In this document: positions 1 through 7,855 of the stretch, in pieces
How positions within the stretch are numbered: the first letter of the stretch is position 1
How the letters are laid out: the number at the start of each line of letters is the position of its first letter
Source of the DNA: Nocardia brasiliensis
GTDB lineage: Bacteria > Actinomycetota > Actinomycetes > Mycobacteriales > Mycobacteriaceae
DNA: 64,000 nt
Reading direction: 5' to 3'
Assembly (NCBI RefSeq): GCF_011801125.1
Contig: NZ_CP046171.1
Coordinates: 3,658,001-3,722,000 of the forward strand
Notes under the pieces: model-generated
Seen by the model: only the letters and a program-made list of their open reading frames with translations
The model's database searches: none
What the model was told of the DNA's origin: nothing
Translations under genes and position numbers: made by a program

Positions 1-69
1 CTGGCGATATGGACCGTCCTGGCGCTCGCGCTGACCCGCAAGAGCTTCCGGTGGGACGATCGCGGGTGA
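1..69 (+). CDS. C-terminal end of an ABC-type permease (partial)
   Basis: The first 22 codons read as a hydrophobic helix ending in a short basic/acidic tail (LAIWTVLALALTRKSFRWDD then RG) and stop with TGA at 67-69. The gene enters from the left edge. The stop overlaps the GTG start of the histidine kinase gene by three bases, so the two are translationally coupled. ABC-2-type export permeases often precede DesK/NarL-type two-component pairs in actinobacteria. The assignment as a permease rests on this context and on the single visible membrane segment, not on any diagnostic motif. Confidence 0.5.
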   Translation: MAIWTVLALALTRKSFRWDDRG

Positions 70-1208
70 ACCGCCTGACCACCTGGTGGCACGAGCTGTC
101 CGAACCCGCCAAGTTCCGGGTTTACACCCGGCTCGTGCTCCAGGTCGGTGCCGCGGCGGTGGTCGTGGTGATGGCGTTCTCCGTCGGCGCGCCGTGGGCG
201 GCGGCCGGGGTGCTGGCCGCCGGTGTCACCGCACTGCTCGCGTTGGAGGTGCAGCCGGAGTTCGCCGGGTCGGTGGGGTGGCTCTCGCGCCGGTGGGTAC
301 TGCCGATCGCGATCGTGGTGCCGACCGGGATATTGCTGGCGTTCGCGGTGATCGCGCGCGGTGCCGCGGACGAGGAGGTGCGCGAGCGAGCGGCGGTGAC
401 CGGGGTCTACACCGCCATCCTCATCATCTACGCGCTGGTGTCGTTCATGCGGCACAAATGGTGGGCGACATTGGCGATCGCGGTCGCCACCGGACTGCTC
501 TACGGGTCGTCGCCGCTGGCGGTGCTCGGCATCGGGGGCGGGACCTATTTCGCCGGAATCGCGCTCGTGGGAACGATATTGCTCACGGTGTGGGGCCTGC
601 GGATGGTGGAGGAGCTGGACCGGGCCAAGCGGGTCGAGGCCGAATTACGGGTCGCCGAAGAGCGTTTGCGCTTCTCGCGGGACCTGCACGACGTGGTCGG
701 GCGCAGCTTCTCCGCGATCGCGGTGAAAAGTGAACTCGCCGCGGTACTTGCCCGCTCCGGTCAGGCCGAGCCCGCGGCCGTCGAGATGGACGAGGTCAGG
801 ACGATCGCCGTCGAATCCATGGACCAGATGCGCAAATTGGTGCGCGGCTACCGCGACATCGATCTGCTGAACGAGGTGGCGGGGGCGCGGTCGCTGCTCT
901 CGGCGGCCGGGTGCCGGTTGGCGGTGGAGGGCGACCCGGCGAAGGTGCCCGCACGCTGCCACGAGGTCGCGGCCTGGGTGGTGCGGGAGGGCACCACGAA
1001 TATCGTGGAACACTCGACGGCGACCTCGGCGGTGCTCACCTTCGGTGCCGCCGGGATGTCGTTGCGCAACGACCGCCCGCACGGCACGCCGGGGGAGCGT
1101 TCCGGGCTGCGCGGGGTGGCCGAGCGGCTCGCGACCGTCGGCGCCACGCTCGACGCGTTCGTCGCCGATGGCCATTTCGTCCTCGAGATCCGTTGGGAGA
1201 GCGAATGA
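66..1208 (+). CDS. DesK-type sensor histidine kinase
   Basis: A 380-residue membrane sensor kinase. The N-terminal half holds about five to six hydrophobic segments. Then follow a HisKA_3 dimerisation helix with the phospho-acceptor His at about residue 208 (SRDLHDVVG) and a HATPase_c domain with an N-box-like stretch (REGTTNIVEH) and a G-box (SGLRGVAERL). I chose the GTG at 66 because it overlaps the upstream stop; a frame-consistent ATG exists at 9 but would lie inside the upstream gene. The 3' end overlaps the response regulator by four bases (ATGA), giving a kinase/regulator operon that probably controls the upstream ABC exporter. The signal is not predictable from sequence. Confidence 0.9.
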   Translation: MNRLTTWWHELSEPAKFRVYTRLVLQVGAAAVVVVMAFSVGAPWAAAGVLAAGVTALLALEVQPEFAGSVGWLSRRWVLPIAIVVPTGILLAFAVIARGAADEEVRERAAVTGVYTAILIIYALVSFMRHKWWATLAIAVATGLLYGSSPLAVLGIGGGTYFAGIALVGTILLTVWGLRMVEELDRAKRVEAELRVAEERLRFSRDLHDVVGRSFSAIAVKSELAAVLARSGQAEPAAVEMDEVRTIAVESMDQMRKLVRGYRDIDLLNEVAGARSLLSAAGCRLAVEGDPAKVPARCHEVAAWVVREGTTNIVEHSTATSAVLTFGAAGMSLRNDRPHGTPGERSGLRGVAERLATVGATLDAFVADGHFVLEIRWESE

Positions 1209-1825
1209 TCCCGGTATTCCTCGCCGACGACGAAACCCTCGTCCGGGCCGCGCTGGCCACCATGCTCGGCCTAGAGGCCGACATCGAGGTGCTCGACCAT
1301 GTCGGTTCCGGCGAGGAACTCCTCGTGCTGTGGCAGCGGCGCACCGAGTCGGGCGCGCCGGTCGCGGTCGCGGTGATCGATCTGCAGATGCCCGGCATCG
1401 ACGGCATCGAGACCGCGATCGAACTGCAACGGCTCACCCCCGGCGCGGCCACGCTGATCGTGACGAGCCACGGCAGGCCCGGCTACCTGAAGCGCGCGCT
1501 CGCCGCGGGCGTGCGTGGCTTTCTGCCGAAGACGGCCTCGGCCGCGACCTTGGCCGCGGTGATCCGCACCGTGCACGGCGGCGGCCGCTACGTGGACCCG
1601 GAACTGGCCGCGGAGGCGATCAGCGCGGGCGACTCCCTGCTCACCGCGCGCGAAGCGGACGTGCTCGAGTACGCGATCGACGGTGCGTCCGTCGAGGACA
1701 TCGCGCGTCGCGCGCATCTGTCACCGGGCACCACCCGCAATTACCTGTCCTCGGCGATGGCCAAGCTCGGCGTCGCCAACCGCTACGAGGCCGCACTCAA
1801 AGCCCGGGAAAAGGGCTGGATCTAG
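1205..1825 (+). CDS. NarL/LuxR-type response regulator
   Basis: A 206-residue two-domain response regulator. The receiver domain has the acidic pair D8/D9, the phospho-acceptor D59 (VIDLQMPG) and the conserved Lys K109 (FLPK). The C-terminal LuxR-type HTH begins at about residue 140 (LTAREADVLEYAIDG, then SVEDIARRAHLSPGTTRNYLSS in two parts). It overlaps the sensor kinase gene by four bases and is its obvious partner. DesR-like regulators of this size usually act on a neighbouring ABC exporter operon; that target is an inference. A strong hairpin follows the gene. Confidence 0.93.
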   Translation: MIPVFLADDETLVRAALATMLGLEADIEVLDHVGSGEELLVLWQRRTESGAPVAVAVIDLQMPGIDGIETAIELQRLTPGAATLIVTSHGRPGYLKRALAAGVRGFLPKTASAATLAAVIRTVHGGGRYVDPELAAEAISAGDSLLTAREADVLEYAIDGASVEDIARRAHLSPGTTRNYLSSAMAKLGVANRYEAALKAREKGWI

Positions 1826-2180
1826 GGCAGGGTGAGCTAGGGGCGGGTACGGAAGACCCGCCCAGCAGTACTACTGGGCGGGTCACTTCCCCGTGCGCCG
1901 TGTGGACGCCGCCACGCCTCACGGCACCACTCAGCATATGGCGAATCGGCGTCTAAGCCGTGGTCCCACGCGGCCGTGTCGCCGATCGGTCGGCCGGGCG
2001 ACGGTCCGAGCGGAGGTGGAGGGTGGGAAAACCGGCCAACTGTCCGCTGCCACCCCTCCCGGCTGTGGCGACACGGTGACGGGTTCGCTGTTCACTCGAG
2101 CATCGGCCGGAGCGGAAGGCGCCCGCGTGGCGCGCGTGCTGTCGCAGGCCCTCACTACGATTTACTCGAGGAGGTGCCGC
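1826..2180. other. Intergenic stretch, terminator plus upstream region of the PPOX-type gene
   Basis: 355 bases without a convincing gene. They hold the 1855-1884 hairpin and the leader of the flavin-binding protein gene. The open frame running in from 1893 lacks an actinobacterial-looking protein until the ATG at 2181. Confidence 0.5.
1855..1884 (+). terminator. Intrinsic terminator-like hairpin after the two-component pair
   Basis: Perfect 11-bp inverted repeat: GACCCGCCCAG at 1855-1865 and CTGGGCGGGTC at 1874-1884 around an 8-nt loop, 29 bases after the response regulator stop. There is no long T-run, which is usual for terminators in G+C-rich actinobacteria. Confidence 0.75.
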
Positions 2181-2666
2181 ATGGCAGAAACATTCGAGGC
2201 GATCGAGGCCGATTTCGTTCGGTTCACGCAGGAGATCGTCTGGTGCACAGTCACTTCGGTGGACGGCAAGGGGCGCCCGCGTTCGCGGATCCTGCACCCG
2301 CTGTGGGAGGTGCGCGACGGCAGGCCGATCGGCTGGGTGGCGACGGGCAAGACGCCGGTGAAGGTACGGCACCTGGCGGTCAATCCGGTTGTGGCATTTT
2401 CCTATTGGAGCCCGGCCCAGCATGTCGTGCAGGGTGAGGCCGTGGCCACCTGGGTCGACGAGGTGGCACAGAAACGCCGTGTCTGGGATCTGTTCCTGAC
2501 GACCCCGCCGCCGGTCGGCTACGACCTGAGCATGTTCGCGCCGGACGGTCCCGAGAGCCCGAACTTCACGCTGCTGCGACTGGACCCGGAGCGGATTCAG
2601 GTGCTCGACGGTGCGGGGTTCCCGGCGAACTTCACGCCGCGCATCGCGGTGCTCGGCAAGTCCTAA
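2181..2666 (+). CDS. Pyridoxamine 5'-phosphate oxidase-fold (PPOX) flavin/F420-binding protein
   Basis: A 161-residue split-barrel protein. Recognisable features are the early strand pair (VWCTVTSVDGKGRPRSRI), the WVATGKTPVKVRHLAVNP stretch that in this fold contacts the flavin phosphate (K/R and N-P turn), and a C-terminal LLRLDPERIQVLDG strand typical of PPOX-class proteins. The start is the ATG at 2181, preceded by a clear GAGGAGG ribosome site at 2168-2174. It stands alone. Homologues bind FMN or F420 and reduce small substrates; none can be named here. Confidence 0.8.
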   Translation: MAETFEAIEADFVRFTQEIVWCTVTSVDGKGRPRSRILHPLWEVRDGRPIGWVATGKTPVKVRHLAVNPVVAFSYWSPAQHVVQGEAVATWVDEVAQKRRVWDLFLTTPPPVGYDLSMFAPDGPESPNFTLLRLDPERIQVLDGAGFPANFTPRIAVLGKS

Positions 2667-2832
2667 CAGTCCGGCTCACCTTGCGGCGCAGGTGATTACC
2701 CCACCGTCTGCGTCTTGCTGAGGTGACAACGGCGTGGAGATGGCTCCCGGTGCCGGTCTCCGGTGTCGGCTCGAACCGAGTCATCCGACGGGGCGTGCGG
2801 GTATACGGATCTCCGAAGATGAACGCGCTCGT

Positions 2833-2869
2833 CCGCGTGTGCTCGACGCCCGGCGTCGGGCACACGCGG
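2833..2869. terminator. Very long hairpin, possible bidirectional terminator or structured RNA
   Basis: CCGCGTGTGCTCGACGC (2833-2849) and GCGTCGGGCACACGCGG (2853-2869) can pair over 17 positions with only one G-U pair and a 3-nt loop. It lies 166 bases after the PPOX-type gene, further than a normal terminator, and has no T-run. Confidence 0.55.
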
Positions 2870-3008
2870 GGTGTTCGGCGCCGGGCATCGTTGTGCGACA
2901 AGAGGACTTTGGTCCTGCGGATCGATTGCCGTAGTCCCTGTCCGTGATGCCGTGCGCGGTTTGATTCCGATTCGCTATGAAATCCGCGCGTGAAATCGGC
3001 TGTGGTTG

Positions 3009-3040
3009 AAGGTAATACCTTCCTTGGTGACCTCAGTCAC
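3009..3040. promoter_or_regulatory. Paired palindromes upstream of the EspR-like regulator
   Basis: AAGGT-AAT-ACCTT (3009-3021) is followed six bases later by GTGAC-CTCA-GTCAC (3027-3040). Both are perfect inverted repeats and sit about 105-135 bases before the ATG at 3143, so they could be autoregulatory operators. The function is inferred. Confidence 0.4.
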
Positions 3041-3142
3041 ATTGGTAGCTGAATGATTGCGAGATCATGTCCGCGTCTGCTGTTGTTGGAGCAGTTACGT
3101 GCACGGTTGGGATCGCTCTCTTGTGGGGTGGGTGAACTGGTG

Positions 3143-3607
3143 ATGACGATTTCGGGAGGGCAGGCGGCTCCGCCGACGACCAGCGACGGCGTGCCCGACG
3201 CATTGGCCACGCGGCTCGATGCGCTGTTCCATACGGTGCGTGATCCGTTCGGCAGGCCATACACCTATGGACAGGTGGCGGCCGCGCTGCAAACGGCGGG
3301 ATGCCCGGTATCGAACTCCTATCTGTCGCAACTGCGCTCCGGGGTTCGCAGCAATCCGTCGGAGGCTTTGCTGGCCGCACTGTCGGCATTCTTCGGTGTT
3401 CCGGTCGACTATTTCTATGGCGGCACCGAGCCGGTCGCCGCCGCCGGTGACCGTCCGCTGCTCACCGGCTTGTGTAATGAGAGCCTGCGCAAGCTGCTCG
3501 ACCGCGCCGCGGATCTGTCCGACGAATCGCAGGAATTGCTCACCGCACTGGCCGAACGCTTACGCATGAGCGAAGAGCACGCACCCATGGTGTCCGAGCT
3601 CGGTTGA
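3143..3607 (+). CDS. EspR-like helix-turn-helix regulator
   Basis: A 154-residue protein with an N-terminal XRE-like HTH at about residues 20-80. The segment PYTYGQVAAALQTAGCPVSN followed by SYLSQLRSGVRSNPSEALLAALSAFFGVP closely follows the layout of mycobacterial EspR, a nucleoid-associated regulator of the ESX-1 substrate operon espACD; the YLSQLRSG recognition-helix motif is shared. The C-terminal half is a helical region that in EspR mediates dimerisation. The ATG at 3143 fits the EspR N-terminus; an in-frame ATG at 3053 would add 30 unlike residues. No ESX genes are in the window, so the target is unknown. Confidence 0.82.
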   Translation: MTISGGQAAPPTTSDGVPDALATRLDALFHTVRDPFGRPYTYGQVAAALQTAGCPVSNSYLSQLRSGVRSNPSEALLAALSAFFGVPVDYFYGGTEPVAAAGDRPLLTGLCNESLRKLLDRAADLSDESQELLTALAERLRMSEEHAPMVSELG

Positions 3608-3767
3608 GTGCGTGCCGGCGATTTCGGGGCGTGTGACGGTTATTGTCCCCAAGGGCGTTATGGGCCGCATTTGCCCTGTACCCAGGTGTTTCCGGCGTAT
3701 CATGATGATCCGCTGAGCACTCGGCGCAGGCGAATCCATTACGTCGTTCGACTGGGGATATTGGCTT

Positions 3768-4778
3768 ATGTGGTGGAATCCGGTCGATGCGGAATCGGAA
3801 ACGCTGCGACGGAATGTCGACACGCTGAGCGCGCGTTTTCGCGATCATCTCGGCGCCGTGGAGAATGGACGAACGTCGCAGCTCGTTTGGGGAGTCGGTA
3901 GTGCACCGGACCCGAGCGGCCGCTGGAACAGCGAACTGGTGCTCGTCGAATGCGCGGCACTCGGCCCGGACAGCGGAATCACCGTAGGCCGATATACCGC
4001 GTTCGATCTGCTGCGGCGGGTCGACCCACGCGCGCAGCGCAGATTCGCCGACGCGCCCGCGCTGCAGCTGCTGATCGACTGGCGGATCGGGCCGACGACG
4101 CTCATCGATGTCACCACGCGGCCGCTCCCCACCGCGGCGCAGGTGCAGTTGCGCGACCTGGTCCGGGAGAACGCGGTGCCGAACCGGACCGCCACCGTGG
4201 GTCTGTCCTGCACCCTCGCCGCGACGAAAAGTCCCGCGATCCTCACCGCGGGCCATCTCGTGACGGGGGTCGGTGATCGGGTGCAGCTCTACGCGTCCGG
4301 GCAGCAGACCCCGGTGTGGGTGGACGGCGTGGTCGTGCACTGGTCCGATCCGGCGGTCACCGGCACCGCGGGCTATGACTATGCGGTGGTCGAGCTGCTG
4401 GACCAGCGCAATCAGATCCTCAGCGTGTTCCACACCGGCCCGGCCGGGCCGCCGCGGCCGCCGTACGCCCCGATCGATGTCGCCGCCTACGGTGCCACCT
4501 CGGGCACGCGCACCGGCCAGATCAGCGGTGCGCTCACACAACTCGGCGACGCCACCCGGCAGTGGTGCGAGTGCTGGCAGATCGGCCCGTCCTATCTGCT
4601 CGCACCCGGTGACTCGGGCGGGCTCGTGCTCGGCACCAGCGGCGCGCACAGCGGAAAGGTGCTCGGCCACTTCGTCGGTGGCTCGTACTGGCCGAACCAG
4701 CCTGGCCTGGTTCATCAATACGTGCAGGACATGGCGTCCTGCCTCAATTCCGGTCTCGGCCGGTACATCTCGCTGTGA
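3768..4778 (+). CDS. Trypsin-like serine protease domain protein
   Basis: A 336-residue protein without an evident signal peptide. The last 200 residues carry a chymotrypsin-fold triad in the correct order: His in ILTAGHLV, Asp in GYDYAVVEL and Ser in APGDSGGLVLG. The first about 125 residues form a separate domain I do not recognise. The protein therefore looks like a cytoplasmic or membrane-associated trypsin-like peptidase rather than a secreted digestive one. The next gene starts 15 bases downstream and encodes a membrane protein, so the two are probably co-transcribed. The substrate is unknown. Confidence is high for the protease fold, low for role. Confidence 0.8.
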   Translation: MWWNPVDAESETLRRNVDTLSARFRDHLGAVENGRTSQLVWGVGSAPDPSGRWNSELVLVECAALGPDSGITVGRYTAFDLLRRVDPRAQRRFADAPALQLLIDWRIGPTTLIDVTTRPLPTAAQVQLRDLVRENAVPNRTATVGLSCTLAATKSPAILTAGHLVTGVGDRVQLYASGQQTPVWVDGVVVHWSDPAVTGTAGYDYAVVELLDQRNQILSVFHTGPAGPPRPPYAPIDVAAYGATSGTRTGQISGALTQLGDATRQWCECWQIGPSYLLAPGDSGGLVLGTSGAHSGKVLGHFVGGSYWPNQPGLVHQYVQDMASCLNSGLGRYISL

Positions 4779-4793
4779 ACCAGAGGACCGACC

Positions 4794-5468
4794 ATGACCA
4801 TTTCCTCGATCGCCCAGCTCGCCGTCGATCGGCACGCGCCGTCGCGCACCAGGCAACCCAAGGGCGCGGCGGTGACCGCCGCGTCGGCCGCGGGCGGGGC
4901 GGATCGGTCGAGCGAGAACGGGACCGCCGTGCTCGCCCGCGCGGTGCCGACCGACATCATCGTCTTCTACACCGCGCTGGTCGGGCTGCTCGAGGGAATC
5001 CAGAAGGACAGCAACGATTCCTACTATCCGCTGCGCTGGTTCATCTACGCGTTCGCGTTGCTCGCGACGCTCGTCGCGGTCACGGTCGCTACCCGGCTCC
5101 GCACCGGCAAGACGCAGGCCACCGACCCGCCGTTGCCGGTGGGTGATCCGATCGCACAGCCGACACCGCAGGCGCCGAATCAGCAGCCCGAGCCGAATCA
5201 GCAGCCTGTGCCGAATCAGCAGCCACCGAATCGCGCGCGTCAGCGCCTGTCCGAGTGGTGGCAGCGGTGGAGCCCGCCGCCCGCCGAAACCATCACCGCC
5301 ACCTTCGCTTTCGCGGTCTGGGGCCTGATCACGCCCGGCTCGCCGCTCTACGTCGCCTTGGACTCCCCGGTGCTGCCGATCGTGGTCGGCATACTGACCG
5401 CGGGTGGCGCCCTGGTGATGACGGTGGTGATCTCGCCGATTCTGGGGCGCGCCGCCGATCGCCCGTAG
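4794..5468 (+). CDS. Membrane protein with proline/glutamine linker
   Basis: A 224-residue protein of unknown family. Two hydrophobic segments lie in the first half (around VPTDIIVFYTALVGLLEG and IYAFALLATLVAVTV). A low-complexity linker with three near-repeats of PNQQPEP/PNQQPVP/PNQQPPN follows, and then two more hydrophobic segments. It starts 15 bases after the trypsin-like protease gene behind a GAGGACC site. The pairing suggests the membrane protein anchors, regulates or is cut by the protease, but nothing in the sequence proves it. The linker repeats are coding, not a nucleic-acid repeat element. Confidence 0.7.
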   Translation: MTISSIAQLAVDRHAPSRTRQPKGAAVTAASAAGGADRSSENGTAVLARAVPTDIIVFYTALVGLLEGIQKDSNDSYYPLRWFIYAFALLATLVAVTVATRLRTGKTQATDPPLPVGDPIAQPTPQAPNQQPEPNQQPVPNQQPPNRARQRLSEWWQRWSPPPAETITATFAFAVWGLITPGSPLYVALDSPVLPIVVGILTAGGALVMTVVISPILGRAADRP

Positions 5469-5571
5469 TTCTCTTGGCGTGACGTTATCTTGCGTCCCCG
5501 GAACACTTCTGGCAGGTTCAAGGGTGCCTGCGCGCGCCGGAACGAGCCGGTGACGGCGATTGGAGGACACC

Positions 5572-6474
5572 ATGGACTCTCCACTCATCTCGGTGGGCCT
5601 GCCCCTGGTGCTGATCGTGATCATGTTCGGGCTCGGGCTCTCGCTCACGGTGGCGGACTTCACGCGAATCGCCAAGAACCCCAAGGTGGTCAGCATCGCG
5701 CTGGGCTGTCAGCTGCTGGTGCTGCCCTCGATCGCGTTCGGTCTGGTGCACCTGTTCGACCCGTCCCCGAATCTGGCGGTCGGGGTGATGTTGCTCGCCG
5801 CCTCGCCGGGCGGCACGGCGGCGAATCTGTTCAGCCACCTGTTCCACGGCGACGTCGCGCTGAATGTGTCACTCACGGCGGTAAATTCGGTGCTCGCGGT
5901 GGTCACCGTCCCATTGGTGACGAACTTCGCGCTCGGCTATTTCGACCCGGGTGAGTCCGGCACGGTCGGATTGCAGTTCGGCAAGACCGTGCAGGTATTC
6001 GCGATCGTGCTGGTGCCGGTCATGCTCGGCATGCTGGTGCGCCGGTTCTCGCCCGGCTTCGCCGATCGCATGGACAAGCCCGTCCGGATCGGTTCTGCCC
6101 TCACGCTGACGCTGGTGATCACCGCGACGATCATCGACCAGCGCGGGGACGTCGTCGACTACGTCCGGGCGATCGGCGTCGCCATGATCCTGTTCTGCCT
6201 GATCAGTTTGACCGTGGGCTATCTCGTGCCACGGGTACTCGGGATCGAGGATCGCCAGGCCATCGCCAGCTCGATGGAGGTCGGCATCCACAACGGCGTC
6301 ATCGCCATCACCATCGCGATCAGCGTGCTGGGCAGCACCGAGATGGCCATCCCCGCCGCCGTGTACGGCGTGGCCATCTTCCCGCTGGCCGCCGGCTTCG
6401 GCTGGCTGGTCACCCGCAACCACCCCGAGCGCACCGGCAGCGCCGAGGCCGACCGCGCGCGGACCGCCCGCTGA
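5572..6474 (+). CDS. Bile acid:sodium symporter (BASS) family transporter
   Basis: A 300-residue integral membrane protein with about nine to ten hydrophobic helices. The LLAASPGGTAANLFSHL segment matches the conserved crossover helix of the SBF/BASS family (typically SPGGxxSN/AN), where sodium and substrate bind, and the GIHNGVIAITIA segment near the end is the second conserved block (EVGIHN). The start is the ATG at 5572 after GGAGGA; a TTG at 5560 is in frame but would place that site inside the gene. Family members import bile acids, pantoate, pyruvate or other organic anions. The substrate here is undetermined and the gene appears monocistronic. Confidence 0.88.
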   Translation: MDSPLISVGLPLVLIVIMFGLGLSLTVADFTRIAKNPKVVSIALGCQLLVLPSIAFGLVHLFDPSPNLAVGVMLLAASPGGTAANLFSHLFHGDVALNVSLTAVNSVLAVVTVPLVTNFALGYFDPGESGTVGLQFGKTVQVFAIVLVPVMLGMLVRRFSPGFADRMDKPVRIGSALTLTLVITATIIDQRGDVVDYVRAIGVAMILFCLISLTVGYLVPRVLGIEDRQAIASSMEVGIHNGVIAITIAISVLGSTEMAIPAAVYGVAIFPLAAGFGWLVTRNHPERTGSAEADRARTAR

Positions 6475-6605
6475 TCCCGCGCCGCGCGTCGCTGTTTGCG
6501 CGGCCTCGACTGGGCTAACCCGAAGCTGAGCGGTGCCGGCCGAGGGTTCGAGGATGGGACGGGTTCATGCGGGACGATGCGCGACGCGCTGGGGAAAGTA
6601 AGACG

Positions 6606-6986
6606 ATGCCGTCCGACGTGCGGGGGAAGTTGACGATCTTCGATCGTTTCGCGACCGGGGCCGCCGCACTCACCGCGAAGGCGGGATTCTTCGTGTTCTG
6701 CGTGCTGCTCGTGCTGGTGTGGGCGCCGACGTTCCTGGTGCTGCCGAGCATCGACACCTGGCAGCTGGTGATCAACACCGCCACAACGATCATCACGTTC
6801 CTGCTGGTGGCGCTGCTGCAGAACACGCAATCGCGCTCCGATGAGGCCGTGCAGCAGAAGCTGAACGCCATCGCCGACGCGCTGGCCGATCTCATGGGCG
6901 AGTTCAACGACGATCACCCTGAGCTCGACCGCCATCGCCGTGAACTGGCCGACGCGGTCGGCCTCGAGCAGCGCGAATCGACGTGA
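6606..6986 (+). CDS. Iron_permease (low-affinity iron permease) family membrane protein
   Basis: A 126-residue protein with two transmembrane helices (FFVFCVLLVLVWAPTFLVL and WQLVINTATTIITFLLVALL). They are followed by the family hallmark QNTQSRSDEAVQQKLNAIAD and an acidic C-terminal helix, the layout of PF04120 proteins. Despite the name, most bacterial members have not been shown to move iron. I chose the ATG at 6606, after GGGGAAAG, over the in-frame ATG at 6567, because the shorter form begins where family members usually do. Confidence 0.82.
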   Translation: MPSDVRGKLTIFDRFATGAAALTAKAGFFVFCVLLVLVWAPTFLVLPSIDTWQLVINTATTIITFLLVALLQNTQSRSDEAVQQKLNAIADALADLMGEFNDDHPELDRHRRELADAVGLEQREST

Positions 6987-7008
6987 CCGCCGCGTGCGGC
7001 CCGCGGGT

Positions 7009-7734
7009 TCAGGTGCGGGCGACGAAGCGGAAGCGATCGCCGCGATAGATCGAGCGGGTCCACTCGATGGGACGGCCCGTGGGATCGCAGGCGAGGCGTT
7101 GGATCAGCAGCGTGGGGGACCCGACGGCGACATCGAGCAGGGCGGCTTCGGCCGGGGTGGTGAGCGCGGTTTCGACGGTGTCCTCCACCGCGGCCACCTC
7201 GATGCCGTAGCAGTCGCGCAGCGTCGCATAGAGCGAGCCCTTGTCGGTGAGGCGCCGGCGCAGGTCCGGCAGCCGGTCGGCGAGATGGGCGGTCTCGAGC
7301 GCGAGGGGTTCGCCGTCGACCGCGCGCAGGCGTTCGAGCCGGTGGATCCGGGTGCCCGCCGCGATCGCGAGCCGACCGGCCACCACTTCGTCGGCGGCCA
7401 CCTTCGTCAGCTCCAGGATGCGTGAACTGACTTGCAGCCCTTGCACATCGAGGTCATCGGTCAACGACGTCAACTGCTGTAGGTGCACCACCTTCGGTGG
7501 CGCGACGAACGTTCCGCTGCCCTGGACCCGCCGCAGCAGGCCCTCGGCAGCGAGTTCGGCAAGGGCCTTGCGCAGTGTCGTCCGCGAGGTGGCGAGCTGT
7601 TCGGCGAGCACGCGCTCCGGCGGCAGCGCGGTCGACGATTCCAGCGTGCTGATGAGCTGACGCAGTGCCAATTTTGTGCCGTAGTAGCGCGGCTGCTGCG
7701 CGGTCTCGGCAGCGGTCCCGGCGGTGTTACCCAT
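7009..7734 (-). CDS. GntR/HutC-family repressor with UTRA sensor domain (amino-sugar regulator)
   Basis: A 241-residue regulator. The winged HTH spans about residues 15-80 (LPPERVLAEQLATSRTTLRKAL, GLLRRVQGSGTFV) and the UTRA ligand-binding domain follows (IHRLERLRAVDGEPLALETA; near the end PIEWTRSIYRGDRFRFV). This is the DasR/NagR-type layout, whose effectors are phosphorylated amino sugars. The start is the ATG at 7734; upstream codons on the same frame run through the operator region and are unlikely to be translated. It is divergent from the sugar-transport operon and should repress both units through the palindromes at 7775-7822. Confidence 0.92.
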   Translation of the reverse strand: MGNTAGTAAETAQQPRYYGTKLALRQLISTLESSTALPPERVLAEQLATSRTTLRKALAELAAEGLLRRVQGSGTFVAPPKVVHLQQLTSLTDDLDVQGLQVSSRILELTKVAADEVVAGRLAIAAGTRIHRLERLRAVDGEPLALETAHLADRLPDLRRRLTDKGSLYATLRDCYGIEVAAVEDTVETALTTPAEAALLDVAVGSPTLLIQRLACDPTGRPIEWTRSIYRGDRFRFVART

Positions 7735-7774
7735 GCCGCCGAACCTACCGCGCCTGCCCCGGAGTTGACGCCGG

Positions 7775-7822
7775 AATTGGTGTATGCCAATCTCGTCACC
7801 GGCAAATTGGTGTATACCAATT
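7775..7822. promoter_or_regulatory. Two GntR/HutC-type operators between repressor and transporter
   Basis: AATTGGTGTATGCCAATC (7775-7792) and AATTGGTGTATACCAATT (7805-7822) are near-identical palindromes whose core fits GGT-N-TA-N-ACC, the half-site pattern of HutC-subfamily GntR regulators such as DasR. Their centres are 30 bp apart, close to three helical turns, so two dimers could bind the same face. Site 2 fits better; site 1 has one core change (GCC). Confidence 0.82.
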
Positions 7823-7855
7823 ACTTCCCTGATCAACGGTGAGAGGCGAAGAAAC

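Larger units (their letters stand above)
2667..3142. other. 476-base gene-free stretch with hairpin and palindromes
   Basis: No frame here gives a believable protein. The stretch holds an exceptionally long hairpin (2833-2869) and two small palindromes (3009-3021, 3027-3040) ahead of the EspR-like regulator, described separately. Confidence 0.6.

Noticed and set aside
5155..5235. Short direct repeats (CCGAATCAGCAGCC-like) that could suggest a repeat array.
   Set aside because: They are in frame and encode the PNQQP linker of a membrane protein; spacing is too short and irregular for CRISPR.
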